Shown here in pieces: positions 1-12,014 of a stretch of 64,000 nt of DNA. Made by a program: the position numbers and the translations under genes. Position 1 is the first letter of the stretch; each line of letters begins with the position of its first letter. Origin of the DNA: Anas platyrhynchos (taxonomy: Eukaryota > Chordata > Aves > Anseriformes > Anatidae); the NCBI RefSeq assembly GCF_047663525.1, contig NC_092611.1, forward strand, positions 8,097,001 to 8,161,000. Reading direction: 5' to 3'. Below the pieces are notes generated by a model. That model saw only the letters and a list, made by a program, of their open reading frames with translations. It was not told where the DNA came from and ran no database searches.

Positions 1-82
1 GTGAGTGGGAAATGTGCTGCTCCAAAGCCACGCGCGGCTCAGAGGCGGCCCCTGGGGCTCCTGCATGCCAGGACCGCTGGTG

Positions 83-131
83 CTGGGCCACCCCATCACG
101 TCCTGGGCCACCCCATCATGTCCTGGGCCAC
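83..131 (+). repeat. 20-bp tandem repeat, about 2.4 copies
   Basis: The unit CTGGGCCACCCCATCACGTC is followed by a copy with one change and then a partial copy. It lies in a PHLDB1 intron. Confidence 0.85.
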
Positions 132-869
132 AGAGCATCCCTGCCTGCCACGCACCGTGGGCAGCACCCACTGTAACACATCCAACCTGGAAGGGTGCCA
201 CGAGCGGGCTGTGTGTGAGTGCTGCAGTGAGAACAGCTCTAGCCACAAGGGAGGGTCAGCAGCTACCGGAAAACACCAGATAATGGGAAAAAAATGCCGT
301 GGACCGCCGCTAACATAAACCAACGGGCCTGTGTAAATAAATGCGCACAGGAAATAGCTGGGAGCAGACACGCAGGGACACGGAGCTCCCTGAGCTTCGC
401 CCTGGGGACAGCACTTCAGGGGGATGGGCACCAGCTCCTGCGCACCCAGCACCAGCTCCCACAGCCAGACACACGGACGCAGCTCCGCCTGCACGCCCTG
501 GAGATGCTCAGCATCCTGCCAGGATGGCCCTGGCGCAGGGCACATCCTCCTCTACAGCCCCCAGGGCAGACCCCGCTGCGAGCAGCTGAGCAAATCCCCA
601 GGAGGGGACCCCACGCACAGCTCGAGGCTTTGCCACAGGGCACGCAGCTCCTCCTGGCACCCTCGGGGCAGGATCCGTGCTCGTGCCCTGCCTGGTCCAG
701 AGCACGCCGCGGGGCCAGGCGAGCGGCAAGCTTACCCGCACGGCGCCAGCCTCCTCCAGCCCCGGTGCGACGCTCTCAGTGTGGCCCCAGCTGCCAGGGA
801 AGAGCTGGCCTAAGCTGGAGCGGAGGGAGGTGGGCCATGGTCCAGGAGGGGTGGGGGTGAGACACTGAC

Positions 870-998
870 CCTTCGCATCTGCTCCCGCAACTGCTCCCGC
901 ATAGACTCAGGGCAGTTATCAAGGTGGCTCTTCGACTCATTGTAAAGCGCCCGGAGTTTCTCTAGCTCCTTCCTTTCAGCATCAAGCTTTGCCCTTTC
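870..998 (-). CDS. PHLDB1: PHLDB1 coiled-coil exon, leftmost in window
   Basis: A 129-nt, 43-codon exon in phase 0 at both ends. It reads ERAKLDAERKELEKLRALYN and then ESKSHLDNCPESMREQL. The acceptor is CAG at 999-1001 and the donor is GTCAGT read from 869 leftward. The text continues the ERDK end of exon 3267-3404. It looks like the exon preceding EAEALETETKLFEDLE in human, which is not in the window. Confidence 0.9.
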
Positions 999-3900
999 CT
1001 GAATCGGGGGAGAACAAAACAAACAAAAGAAAAAAAGAGAAAAAAAAAAAAAGAAAAAAAAAAGAGAGAAAACACTTCTCAAATCTGCGCCATGCAGAAG
1101 CTGCAGGATTAGAAAGTGGCTAAGCCAGAGGGGCACGTGGGGAGGAGCGCGGGGGCATTTACCAAGAGACTGAAAGAGCAAAAGCCACGGGAATCCCAGG
1201 CTGGGTGCTGTTACAGGGCTTACAACCAGCCCTGGACCTCAGGTTCATGTTTCTATGCCAAAGATTTAAGGGCAGTGAGAAGCTCAGCATTGACCTGGCT
1301 TTGCAGCACGGCTAAAGTCATCCCAGTCCTGCACGCTGCCTGGCACAGGGTGCCAGGAGCCCCAGCCACTGCCAGTGACCCCTGCCTTGGTGCGCAGCCA
1401 GCCTCGGGATAACCAGAGGCTCGTGCTCACGATGCTCAGGCAGAACCCAGCACACCGGCAATTAGCCAGAGCAGGTCCAACCTCTGGCTAGAGGCTGCCT
1501 CACAGAGCTCCTGCAGCACCACGCAGGGCTGAGCACCGTGAAAGTAACGCTTGTCCAAGCTGCTGAGCGCAGGAGAGCCAAAAAAGCAGCCAGGAGTCCC
1601 AGCTCCCTGTCTCAAGGATAAACCTGTGGCACACCGGACCCTGCGCACGCCGTGCTGCTGTGTGCTGTTAAAGCAAGGAGAGCCCTGTCCTCACTGGGAC
1701 ACCGCTGAGAAACCCTGCAAACCCTTGCAAGCCTCGAAAGGAACGTTGCCCATCAATATTTTGTCTCAAGACCACGTTTCACAAGCATCCTCCACTCTCT
1801 TGGCTTCTGCAGTACTTGTCAGTGCTCAGAAGCCAGGTGATAACATCACATCGCCTCTAAACGTGCCCGTGTGGCCCCCGTCTGTGCCTGGCACTGGGCT
1901 GTCCCCACACTCTGCAGCCAGCCGTGCTCAGTGACAACAGCACCGGGGACACCAGCACACCGCTAGGACCCCGACCTGTGGCTCTCCCACCCGGAGATGT
2001 GTCCCTGGAGCTGGGGCAGGATCCCCCGGAGCAGCTCCCCTGCTCCCCACGGCGCAGGAGCACTGAACTGGGGCTCGCTCCTGGTGCAGACAGGAGGGAA
2101 GGCAGCACAGGAGGGATGTGGGGCGTGCTGCTGCCCCACGCTCCTGGGGGGCTGCCTGCGGGGTGAGCGCAGTGCCCAGGGCACCCATGGGCAGGGGAGG
2201 CTGCAGGGCAGGCAGGGGTGGCAGCAATTAGTGGCAGCGTTCGGAGCAGGCACGGTTAGAGAGAGTTAGTGCAGAGTGAGTAGGAAAGCAGGTGGTTGAG
2301 TCAGCAGAGACTCGGGGAGTGAGATTTCTTTCTGCTCCTCTCCTAGCTCCGCACAATGCTGCCTTTCACTAGAGAAGACATCTGCAAAGGGCTGGAAAAT
2401 CAAAACCAAAACACAAGAACCGTAATGCCACGGGGGTCCCGTCACGACGTGCTCAGCCCCACACGGCTCCAGCTGCCCATGGGCACTGAGCAGCACAGGT
2501 TGGGCTCCCACAGCCACGACCCAGGGCTGCCCCAGGAGGGCAGGGACGCCAGCAGTGCTTCGTGGCGAGGGATGGCACCAGCAGACAGGGAGGGGATGGC
2601 ACCAGCTTCAGGCAGCAGTGAGCTGGGCACCCACAAGAGCTGGAGACCCTGCGGCTGCCCCACAGGGCCAAGCCGAAAGCATCTCTGAAAGCTGCATCCT
2701 GCCCTCCCGCAGGGACCACAGCGGTTGCAGCGAACAACTCCAGGCCCAGGAAGGGAAGGGGCTTGGGCCAGTAGCCCACGCTGCACCCCAGGCCTCCTGG
2801 CAGCCACCGAGCTGGGTGAGGCACCCGCAAAGATTTCCTGGCCAAAGCTAGAAAATGTTGGGATGAGGGGGGCGCAGCCACCTCCAGCAAGACGGATGCT
2901 CCAGCGACACCAAACGTGCCAGCAAGACCCAGCACAGTGCGTCCCCAGCACCATCTCTGCCCTCCTCCAGCAAGGCTGGGGGACGCGGCACTGGTCCCAG
3001 ACAGACAGGGGAGAGGAAAAGCCACCAGCCACCTCTTCCCCCTCTGCACAAGCACAGATGCTCCCCCTGTCCTTGAAAACGCCCGTGGTGACCCCACGGA
3101 GATGACACTGCAAGTGTCACCGAATGGCCCAGCAGACCCCAGGGACAGGAGGACGCGTCCCCCGGGTGATAAATGCAGCCTGGGAGACCCCCCCAGGGTC
3201 AACTCCACTGGAGCTGGGAAGAACACAGCACAGCCCCAAAGGGACAGTCCCTGCCTCGGGGCTCACCTTGTCCCGCTCCTTCTGGATGCTGGCGTCCAGG
3301 CTGGAGAGCTTCTCCTGCAGCTGCTGCACCACCTCCTGCTCCTGCTGCAGCCGCACCGCCTCCGCCTCCCGCTCGCCCTGCAGCAGGGCCCGCTCCATCT
3401 CCGCCTGGGTGGGTACAGCCACATCAGCACCGCCCCACAGCCCCTGCTGCTGCCCTGCGCCCACTTGGGTCCTGCCGGGACCAGCAGCTCAAGGTCCATC
3501 TCAGACCACACACTGCCCGTGGGATCAGGTGCCCGCCGGTGATGACAGGGTGAGTGAGACCCCAGCAGAGCTCCCCAGACCCTCACCTCTCGCAGCATCT
3601 CCTGCAGCTGTTGCTCCAGGTCCTTGACGTGGCCTTTCAGCTCGTCCAGGCGACTGAGCACGCAGGCTCGCTCCTCCTCCAGCCGCTGTGCCTCCTTGGC
3701 ACGGGGACCCACCAGCTCCTCATGCTGCGGAGAGCGCGGGTCAGCATGGCACGGGACAGGCTGGCGTGGCACGGCACGGCACGGGCACCCCCATCCCCTC
3801 ACCTCGTGGTGGGTGCTCTCGGTGCTGCTACACTCTTCTTTCAGGTTCTCCTCATCCGACCTCTCCAGGCTCTCCCTCTGCCGCAGCACGCCCAGCTCCT

Positions 3901-6900
3901 CGGGGGCACCCCTGGGTGCCTGCCGGCCAGCGTCCCCATCCCCGGCCAGGAGCCGGGGCGCATGGCCCAGCTCCGCGCCATCCGTCTTGGTGTACTCGGC
4001 GCAGAGGTTGAGGATGGTCTCCAGGCGCTGCCGCTCCTGCGGGGAGGCTCGGTTAGCACAGCCCTGCAGCACCCAGCCCAGCCCATGCCACCACCACCAC
4101 CACCGCCCGCCTGCATCCCTGCCAGCACAGGAGCCTTGCTGCCCACCGTGCTTGGGGAGGGGTCCCAGCACCCATCCAGCATACGGGCTCTGCCCAGGAC
4201 ATCTGGGACCCAGTGGTCCCACTGCGGAGCATGTAAGGGAAAATGTTTTTTTTTGGGGAGCGCCAGCTCCATCATCTCATCGCAGCCGTGCCAGGTGGGC
4301 TTCCCCTGGCTCTGGGGCTGTCGCCCACCTCGGCAGGTCCCAGCCACCCTGACAGCTCCATGCAGCTCCTGGCAGACCGTCAGCCCGTGGCGCATGTGAT
4401 GTGCCTGGAGCTGGAGACAGGCTAATTACAGACAGCAGCCCCGGCCCAGCGCCACGCTGCCTCTGCATGCCGCACGGGGCTATTTCGAGGTGGTGATTCA
4501 GGCCGTCTGCACCCACCATGAGTCAGGGATGAGCAAACAGGGCTCCTGCTGCCCAGCCGGACGGGCACCGGGCACTGCTGCCACCCCACAGCGCCCAGCG
4601 GGGGTCCCAGCCAGCCCCTCGGGGAGGCACCCCCGGAACACAGAGCCCCAGAAGGCGCAGGCTGCGCCTCCACGCCAGCCTGGTCCCCTCCCTGGGAAAA
4701 CAAAGGCGGCGCTGCCAACAAAGGCACGCACAGCAGCGACGAGCACGGGTTGTCCTGGGCATGACACCGGGGGGGGGGACACACGGGTCCCCGCACTGTG
4801 CCCCCCAGGTGGCTGAGCCAAGCAGAGCCAGGGAGCACCCTCCTGGCTCCTGCAACCCCTGGGTGCTCCAGGAGACCCCCTCAGCAGCAAAGAGAGACAG
4901 ATGCACAGGGCAAGCCCCACCCAGGCAGCTGCTCGCTCTATAAAAACTCAATCCCCAGCCCTAAATATAGAGATGCAATGCCCACAGGAGCCTCCCAGCA
5001 GTTGCCAGCCAGGAACAGCATCTGCACACCACGCACAGGCAGCCACCACAGCCCGCCGAGAAGCCACAGCCCTGGCAGGGACTTCGCGACCCCAGAGGCA
5101 CCAAAATTTACACGTCTGCAGCAGAAAGCAGCCGTGCACATCAGAACAATGCTGCCGCAGGCTGAGCCCGTGGCTTCCCTTGGCTGCCGCGAGCAGAAGG
5201 ACTTGGTGCAAGGCAGCAGCTCCCACACAGCCCGGGGGCACCAACAGCCGCTCCCGGCCATAATCTCTCTGGATAAACTCGAGCCTGGGAGCCTGTTCAC
5301 ATCATTCATAAGCTGCTGTTAGCAACTGCAGCAAAATCCCCAGGAGAAAAGGCCTACATTTTAAAAACAGAAGCTCAAAGAGCACGCCCCGTGTCTCCAG
5401 CCCCTCAAAACCCCGGCTCAAACCCGCCGAGCCTGGGACAAGTCCCCCTTCCCCGTGGCAAGGAGCTGCCCCCCGTGCCGCCGTGCTCACCAGGCGCTCC
5501 ATCTCCTGCTCCCGCATCCGCTCCTCGCGCTGCCGCCGGTGGTACTCCAGCAGCTCGTCCTCGTTGTCGCTGATCTCGGTGATGCTGTTCTTGCGCTCCC
5601 GCACGCCCGCGGGCAGCCGCACGTCCCCCGACAGCTTCCTCTGGGCGCGGGGGCTCTGCCGGGGCGAGGGCATGGCCAGGGAGCCCAGGCTGTACGCGGG
5701 GCTCAGGCAGGAGCCGAAGCTGGGGCGGCGCGGGGACGGCTCTGCCAGCAGCGGAGACGAGGGGCTCCCAGCCCTGCTGCTCCTCCCTGCTGCAGGGCTC
5801 GGCTCCTCGTGGCCCTTGCGCCTGCTGCGGGGGCTCCCGGGAACCTCTCTGCCCAGCCTGGGCTGCGGGGAGGGGGTCTCCGGGGCTGCCCGGGGGCTGG
5901 CAGCCCGGCGGGACAAGGAGGGGCTCAGCGGGGGCAGCTCCCGCATGCTCTCCACAGTCCTGCGGGCTGCCCGCGGGCTCTCGGGGGGCTGCAGCCCTGC
6001 GGCTGCTCTGGCTGGCCCCGAAGCATCTGGGAGCACCCTGGCTGCGGGCTGCCGGGCGGGGCTGGGGGCTTGGGGGTCCCTGGGCTCCCTGAAAGGGCTG
6101 GGGGGCCGCTCTTGTAGGGCTGCCCGCGCCCGCGGCACCGAGGAGCCCAGAGGGGTCCTGGGGGTCAGCCGGGGGCTCCCGGAGGGCTGGGCACGGGGGC
6201 TGCCTGCTCGGTGCTCCCCGAGGCCGATGGAAACGGGGGCCACGGGGGTGTCCGGGACGGCCTGCCAAGCTCGGGGGGGCTCTGCCGGCCGCGTTTCGCC
6301 GTGTCCCCCGTAGGGCAGCGCGGGCAGGCGCTGCGAGGGGGGCTGCACGGTGTGGTTGTAGCTGGAGGAGCGGAGCGGCACCACGGGGGGCACGGCCGGG
6401 CCCTGCTCCTGGCTGCTGGGCGAGTGGCTGGCGTAGCCCCCGCTGCTGGTGGGCGAGGAGAGAGGCGAGAAGGGCGGCGAGGCGTTCTCGTAGCTGGAGC
6501 CCCCCGAGGTGGCGCCGGGGCTCAGCGGGGGGGACAGGAGGCAGCGCCCACCCCCGTTCACCACGGAGGAGCAGAGCGGGGACGGGCCGCGGGGAGACGG
6601 CTTCTTGCTGGGGGACGCCGGCTCCTCCAGCACCAGCGAGTCCATGATGTCCTGCAGGTCCTTCTCGATGGAGCTCACCAGGGAGCTGTGGCTGGGCTGG
6701 GCGCGCTCCCCCGCCGCCAGCTCGTGCAGGGGCAGCGGGCGGCCGCCGTTCACCAGGGCCTCGGGCTCTGCAGGCAGACACGGGAGCGGGTTTCAGAGCA
6801 GGCTGAGGCCCCAAAACCACGGTGCCCCTTCCCCAGCCCCGCTTGGAGCCACCCTGCAAGACCTGCAGAGGGTCCGAACCCCTCTGCCAAGCCCCCCACC

Positions 6901-9900
6901 ACCGCACGGACTGTCCCTGGGGACCCGGGGCCAGAAGACAGGCTGGCACCCAGCTGCTGTCCCACCGGCCCCATCTCCAGGGTAACAGAAACCCGATAGC
7001 TCTGCCTGGCCTCTGGTGAGGTGCCTGCCTCCAGGAGCCCCAGCACCGCTCCCCGGGGGGCTGCAGGCACCCGCCGTGATCCCAGGGGGCTGCCCGCTGC
7101 TCTGTGCCCTTCACATGTCAGCGGCTGTGAGAGAACCCCACCAGCAGCATTTGGGAGCTGCTCTCTGGGCGGCCGGAGAGGCTCCTGGCACAACGGGCAC
7201 AGGGCGCAGAGCCCGGCCTCTTGCAGAAAGCGATGGGATCGAGCAGCAGCCTCGTCTGCTCAGCAGCCCCAAGCTCACTTCATTTCATTAAATCCTCTCT
7301 GCCCACGGCACAAGGCTCCTGCCCTGTCTGCCTGCACAATCATTGCATGGGAGCACGCCGAGGGGTCCCGCGGTGCTGTCTCACGGAGCCACAGCTAACC
7401 AGGCGAGCAGCAGCCCGAAACACCAGCACCGGGAGGTGTTGAGGACACCCGAGAGGCCCTGCTGGGAGGGACACCACTGGTCCCACAGCCCAGGAGGAGC
7501 CCAGAGCAGCAGGCAGCATCCCTGCACGAGCAACCCAGTGCCACAGGGGCAGGGGGTGCGAGCAGGGACCACGTGGGGAGCAGCTGCGGGCAGTCACAGG
7601 ACACTGTGGACACGGGAACTCCTTGTGTCCTTTCTCCCTGTCCCCCAGCTGCAGGGTCTGATGCCTTCCTGGCCCTCAGCACCGTGCACGTGGCACAGGG
7701 GAGGCTGCCAAGCTCCAAGCGCAGTGCCAGGGCATGCTGCTCGGGGCAGGGAGCGTGGCTGCCGGCCCCGGTACCGGGTTTCAGACACCTCCAGGCACCG
7801 ATCTGCACCTGCAGCATCCCCAGCCTGGCACCGTGGAAGGAGCAGGGGCTGTGCCAGCACCAAGCAGGTCCCCGGCCTCCAGACAGACACAGGGAGATAA
7901 GGAGCTGGCTAGATTAAGCAGCACAGCCAGGGAAACGGCCTTCACAGCCTCCTCGTAGCCAGCCCTGAATGTAAACAGCAGCTCCCAGGCAGGGGGGGCG
8001 AGGGGTGCGCACCCCAGCACCCTGGCACCGACCGAGGGGTGAGAGCCCTGAGACCCCCCTGTGGTCAGGGGGACCCAGGCTCTGCAGAAACCAGGAGCTG
8101 TGCCTCGCTGCCCGTACAATTAAACGTTTCTCAGGCGCCATTAATAATTAACAGACATCAGCACAGACACCAGGCCGAGGCAACAGCGAGCGCAGGCACC
8201 ACGGGGCATCTGGGGCTGGGTGCGAGCCCTGATCCGGACAGCATCAGCCTGGACCCCGCGGTGATGCTGGGTGAGCTCGGGCAGCTTCATCCCCTCCTGC
8301 CTCCCCGGAGCCCTGCCTGGGAGAACCCAAAACGAGGGCTGAGGAACAAACGCCTGCTGCAGGCAGCCTCGAGCCCTGCTGCCAGCTCCCCGGGGGGCTC
8401 GGGGACCCCCCTGACATCCCCAAACAGCCCTGCCTGGAAGCAGAGGGGTCACCTACTCGCTGGCAGCCCGTAGACGGCGGCGGGGCTCCTGCCCCCTGCC
8501 GGGATCATGCTCTTCATCCACTTGGCTTCAGCAGGGTGGTTGAAGCGCAGGAAGGTCGCCTGGCCCAGGCAGATGGTGCAACCTGCGGAGAGAGGGGGTG
8601 TCAGCTCCCCGGGGGTGCCAGCAGCACGGGGACAGCCGCCTGGGCACCCTTGGGTGACACTTTGGGGAGAGGAGAGACGGGAGCTGGCGAGGGCAGGCCA
8701 GGGGGCAGCGCCCGGCCGTGCTGCGCTCCCCAGGGTGGGATCGAGCCCTGCCGTCAGCACAGGCTCAGGGCAGGGCTGAAATCCAGGTCACTCCACGACT
8801 GGGCGCAGCATCTCGCGCAGCCACAGCTGGGGCCTGGGCCTCGGCGCTGCCGCGCGTCAGAGGGGGCTGGCCGTGCTCCAGCGCCGCCGCCAGCTGCAGA
8901 CAAGACAGCTCCTGTCCACCGCTGCTCGGCCCAAACCGGGAGCTTTCGGAGGGAGGGAGGAGGAGGAGGAGGAATGCAGGGAGGGAAGCCAGGCTTGCAC
9001 AGCCCAAGGGAACCGGCAGCAGAGGCTGCAGCAAGTCGCCGCCGAGCACAGGCGATGGATGGAGCTCAAAGAGCCCCAGTGGGGAAACGCTGCCAACACC
9101 TGCCCCGCAAGGGGCTGTAAAAGGTCCCTCGGCAGTAAAGACAACGGCATCCGGCAGCCACGGTGCCAAAGTCCCACACCCAGCCCAGGGTGCCTGGGAG
9201 CAGGCAGCACGCAGCCTTCTCAGCCACTGCTGCTGCTGCTGGGGAGCCCTGCGCTGGCGGAGCACGGCTGCTGCCGACACACCCCGCTTTGAAGCGCCTG
9301 CCAGAGCCCTGGGTAGAGGCTTGCTCCTCGCTGTCAGCCGCAGCCGAAAATCCCTTGCTGGAAGGGATGCATTTTTTGGAGCAGCTGAGCTGGCAGGCAC
9401 AGACCTGGAGAGGAGCAGCAGGCTCAGCCCCAGCCCTGCCAGCGCAGAGGGTCCGGAGGGAAGGGAGCTGGGCTGGGAAATCCCCGGGCAGGGGTCCCCA
9501 GGGGCTGCACCCTGCCTGCCCAGCGGGGACACCAGCTCTGGGGGCTTAGCCCTGGGTGGCATGGATCACCCGGGTGAGGGCCACCTCCCAAACTCTACGT
9601 TAGCTGGCACGGCCATCGCTCACCAACGCCCACCAAGCTCCCATCCTGCTGCGCCCTGCACCTTCCCCGTGCCTGCCGCCGAGCCCCCCGCAAGGCAGGA
9701 GGGAACAAAGGGACAGCGTGCGGCCACCCGGCACCCACCGGCACGGCAAAGCCCCCGCACCCCTCTCCATCGCCCCCCAGGCCCCTTCTTCATCCCGTGG
9801 CGGGGCTCTCACCATGCCCAGCCCAGGGTCCCCCCTCGAAGCCCCCAGCCGCCCCCCGAGAGGGCAGCGAGGGGAGGCGCAGGGCATCCCTCCCGGGCAG

Positions 9901-11975
9901 CAAAAATCCTCCAGCTAAAACAGGAACGAGTCCCGTGCTGGCTGAAAACCCGGACAGCCCCACGGCACTGCCCAGGGGGGGTCTGGACGAGCTCCCCCCG
10001 GCTCCCCCCAGCCCAGCTCCGGGCCTTTGTGCGGCTCCCCCCGGCACTGCAGCGGCTCGGGGAAATCAGCGCCGCTCCCGGGGAGAGCAGGAGCCGGATT
10101 TCTGCCCCCGGCGCAACCCGACACCGCGGGCGATGAATGAGATGGCGGCCGGAGAAGGGAAGGGAGCAGCCCCGGGGGCCGTGGGGGGGGAACCGAGCTG
10201 CCCGGAGCCGACCCCAGCGAATCTCCGGGGGGCGCCGGCAGCCCCGGGGCCGCCGAACAAAGCCCGGTGGCGGCGGTGCCGGCCCCGGAGCGAGCGCAGG
10301 CCGGTCCCGGTGCCCGGTGCCCGACCGCCCCCTCGGTGCCCACCGGCTCCCAACCCCCCGGTGCCTCGTCCGCGGCTCCCCCCGCACTCACCGCGGAGCC
10401 CCCGCCGTGCCCCAGCCGCCCGCAGGCCACGGAGCCGCCGCCGCCGCCGCCGCCCCGGCAGCGGGGGCCGCGCACCGGGAGCGCCCCGGGACCGCCCCGG
10501 GGAGGAGCCGCGCGGGAGGGGCACGGGCGGTGCTCGCCGCCGCCGCACGGACACACGGCTCCTTTCGTGCCCCGGGGGCTGCGGGCACAAAAAGCGGCTC
10601 CCGAGCGCCGGGGGAAGAGCCACGGAGGCTGAGAGCCTTGGTGGAGCCGCTCCGGAGCCCCGGGTCCTCCCCGCGGTGCCAGGAGCACGCAGCCTGCAGG
10701 CAGTGGGGTGGGGGGACAGAGGGGTCCCCAACCACGCAGGGACCCTCTGAGCACCCAGCTCCTTCGGGAAAGGTCCCCGCTGAGGGATGTGGCTTAGCAG
10801 ATGGTGCTGGTGGAGATCTTGGAGATCTTTTCCAACCTCTCAGCCTGTGTGCCCCCAGCACCAGGTCACACGATAACGTTCATTTTGGGCAAAAAAACCT
10901 CCCAGATGGTGCCAGCACCCCGGCACAGCCCCAGCCAGGAGCTGCTACAACAGGATGAGCAGTGGCAGGATGGCTCCGGAGAGACCTCCAGCATCTGATG
11001 GCACAAACCCTGCCCACCAGGGCCAGCTCCTGCTCTGGAGCTGCCCAAACCCATCTCCGCGGCACAGCCCTACCTTGGGTGAGGCGCGTGGGCCGCTGGA
11101 TCTTTACTCCATCGATGGCGCAGGCGTTGCCACAGGGGTGCAGGGTGAGCGTGCCCCGCGTGTTCTCGATGTAGCAGTGCTCAGGAGCCAGCCCAGGGCC
11201 CTGCAGGACGATGTCCTTCGCAGCCGTGCCGATCGTGGTCCTCCCTGCCAGGAGAGAGGCTGAGCGCTCCTCCTGCTGCCCACGGGGATCCCGAAAAGCC
11301 ACCGCAGGCAGCCGTATGGGGTGATCCTACATGCAGGAGGCCAGGCCAGCAGCCAGCACTCACCTTCCTCCAGGGGCAGCAGGGTGATGGCAGTGCTCAG
11401 GCGGCCGCTGCCCAGGCTCACCAAGTGGGGCTTCTCCGTCTGCACCTTCAGCCCCTTGCCCGTGTCGATCAGGTCCAGGGGGCTGTTCTGCAGGGGACAA
11501 AGGAGGGGTCAGGGCTGCCTGCAGCACCCCGTGAGCCCCGCAAAGCTGGGCAGGGAGGGGGCTGACCCAGAGCCCGGGGCTCCTTCCCACCCTGCTGCCA
11601 GACCCACATCAGGTCCGCAGGGGGGATCCTTGGGGCTTGGGCTGCATCTAAGAGGATCCGAGCCAGCAGCCACTTAGCACAATTGGCTTTGCGCTGATCC
11701 CATAACAGGATTGGGTTGAGGAGAGGCCAGAGGGTAGCATCACAGCGGGGCTGGCACCGAGGAGAAGGGCTCCCACCACATCCCTGCGCTGTCAGGGGCT
11801 CGGCACTGCCGTCACAGCTGGGTTTTGCCTCCCCTCACCACCCCCTGTGCCACCGAGTCGGGGCTCTGCTGGGCGGTGTGGGAAGGGCTCGGCTCCCTCC
11901 ACCCCGTGCACTCACCTGGATGATGGTCTGCACCCTGCGGGTTGGGCTGGCGGCGCTCCTGCTGGGTGCCTCCAT
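870..11975 (-). CDS. PHLDB1: PHLDB1 (LL5-alpha), N-terminal 799 codons, partial
   Basis: Pleckstrin-homology-like domain family B member 1 is a cytoplasmic scaffold that binds phosphoinositides and helps anchor microtubules at the cell cortex. Nine coding exons are visible: 11916-11975 (start codon, exon body to 12014), 11364-11487, 11074-11244, 8457-8582, 5491-6767, 3803-4036, 3587-3724, 3267-3404 and 870-998. All have AG acceptors and GT donors and the codon phases join throughout (2,397 nt, 799 codons). The start ATGGAGGCACC matches the vertebrate N terminus (MDA... in human), and the first exon ends in IIQ like human MVQ. Order: FHA domain about residues 62-125, Ser/Pro-rich segment to about 586, then coiled coil. 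The PH domain and stop codon are beyond position 1. Identity is firm from long stretches matching human PHLDB1. Confidence 0.96.
999..3266 (-). other. PHLDB1 intron, coiled-coil region
   Basis: About 2.3 kb of GC-rich intron. It holds an A/G-rich low-complexity tract at about 1018-1076, just upstream of the acceptor of exon 870-998. I see no other exon with compatible phase here. Confidence 0.7.
3267..4036 (-). CDS. PHLDB1: PHLDB1 coiled-coil exons (234, 138, 138 nt)
   Basis: Three successive exons: 3803-4036, 3587-3724 and 3267-3404. They read ERQRLETILNLCAEY, SLERSDEENLKEECSSTEST, then EEERACVLSRLDELKGHVKD, then EMERALLQGEREAEAVRLQQ. Heptad-like Leu/Glu/Lys/Gln composition marks the central coiled coil. 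All three begin and end on whole codons, so each could be skipped without a frameshift. Confidence 0.94.
5491..6767 (-). CDS. PHLDB1: PHLDB1 large Ser/Pro-rich exon
   Basis: A 1,277-nt exon coding for about 425 residues. It contains SSLVSSIEKDLQDIMDSLVL, repeated SPR and SPP motifs, DSMRELPPLSPSLSRRA-like text, LSPAYSLGSL, and the conserved stretch RERKNSITEISDNEDELLEYHRR in two blocks near its 3' end. The SP-dense middle is predicted disordered and rich in proline-directed phosphosites. Its GC content is very high, so long antisense open frames appear here and should be ignored. The exon ends EQEMERL with donor GTGAGC. Confidence 0.95.
8457..8582 (-). CDS. PHLDB1: PHLDB1 exon completing the FHA domain
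   Basis: A 126-nt exon reading CTICLGQATFLRFNHPAEAK and then WMKSMIPAGG, a close match to human. The frame requires the donor A|GTAGGT at 8457. The GTGACC just downstream would break the frame with the next exon. The junction with 6767 makes a lysine codon (A|AG). Confidence 0.9.
9950..10640. promoter_or_regulatory. Intragenic CpG island in PHLDB1 intron
   Basis: This is a dense CpG and GC block inside the intron between PHLDB1 exons 8457-8582 and 11074-11244. On the sense (minus) strand a perfect donor, GCG|GTGAGTGCGG, lies at 10386-10391, with the exon side to the right (10392 upward). This makes a candidate alternative first exon of a shorter PHLDB1 form. Promoter activity is inferred, not shown. 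Confidence 0.4.
10813..10840 (+). repeat. CR1 LINE 3'-end fragment (short)
   Basis: The text GATCTTGGAGATCTTTTCCA followed by ACCT resembles the 3' end of avian CR1 elements. The terminal ATTCTATG repeat is not visible, so this is an eroded fragment. The match is by recall of the consensus only. Confidence 0.45.
11074..11244 (-). CDS. PHLDB1: PHLDB1 FHA domain core exon
   Basis: This 171-nt exon carries the FHA core: GRTTIG, then GPGLAPEHCYIEN, then GNACAIDG. FHA domains bind phosphothreonine peptides through conserved G-R, S-x-x-H and N-G positions. Here the serine position reads A (APEH), as in human PHLDB1, so canonical phosphothreonine binding is doubtful for the whole family. The exon ends ACC CAA G with donor GTAGGG. 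Confidence 0.95.
11364..11487 (-). CDS. PHLDB1: PHLDB1 exon before and into the FHA domain
   Basis: This 124-nt exon codes for residues 21-61 plus one base. It contains the run HLVSLGSGRLSTAITLLPLE, nearly identical to human PHLDB1. It ends GAG GAA G and is followed by a GTGAGT donor, so the FHA glycine is split across the intron. Confidence 0.95.
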
Positions 11976-12014
11976 GGTGCCTGCACGCAGGCTCCTGGCG
12001 ATACCAGGCACGGG
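11976..12014 (-). other. PHLDB1: PHLDB1 5' UTR part of the first coding exon
   Basis: The exon with the start codon extends to 12014. There the minus strand shows a pyrimidine-rich tract (CTCCGTTTCTCCCAG) typical of an acceptor, so at least one untranslated exon must lie further right. Confidence 0.6.

Noticed and set aside
736-790. A possible extra PHLDB1 exon with a CAG acceptor at 791-793 and a GTAAGC donor at 730-735.
   Set aside because: Neighbouring coding exons are phase 0 here, and in that frame it meets a TGA after four codons. The text matches no known PHLDB1 isoform.
5483-6999. Long plus-strand open frames (over 260 codons each) across the PHLDB1 Ser/Pro-rich exon.
   Set aside because: They are antisense to a confirmed coding exon and follow from its high GC content. 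They show no domain or homology that I recognise.
8718-10136. A 472-codon plus-strand open frame in a PHLDB1 intron.
   Set aside because: It is GC-rich, repetitive in Ala/Pro/Gly/Arg, crosses into a CpG island and matches no known family. Long frames are expected by chance at this composition.
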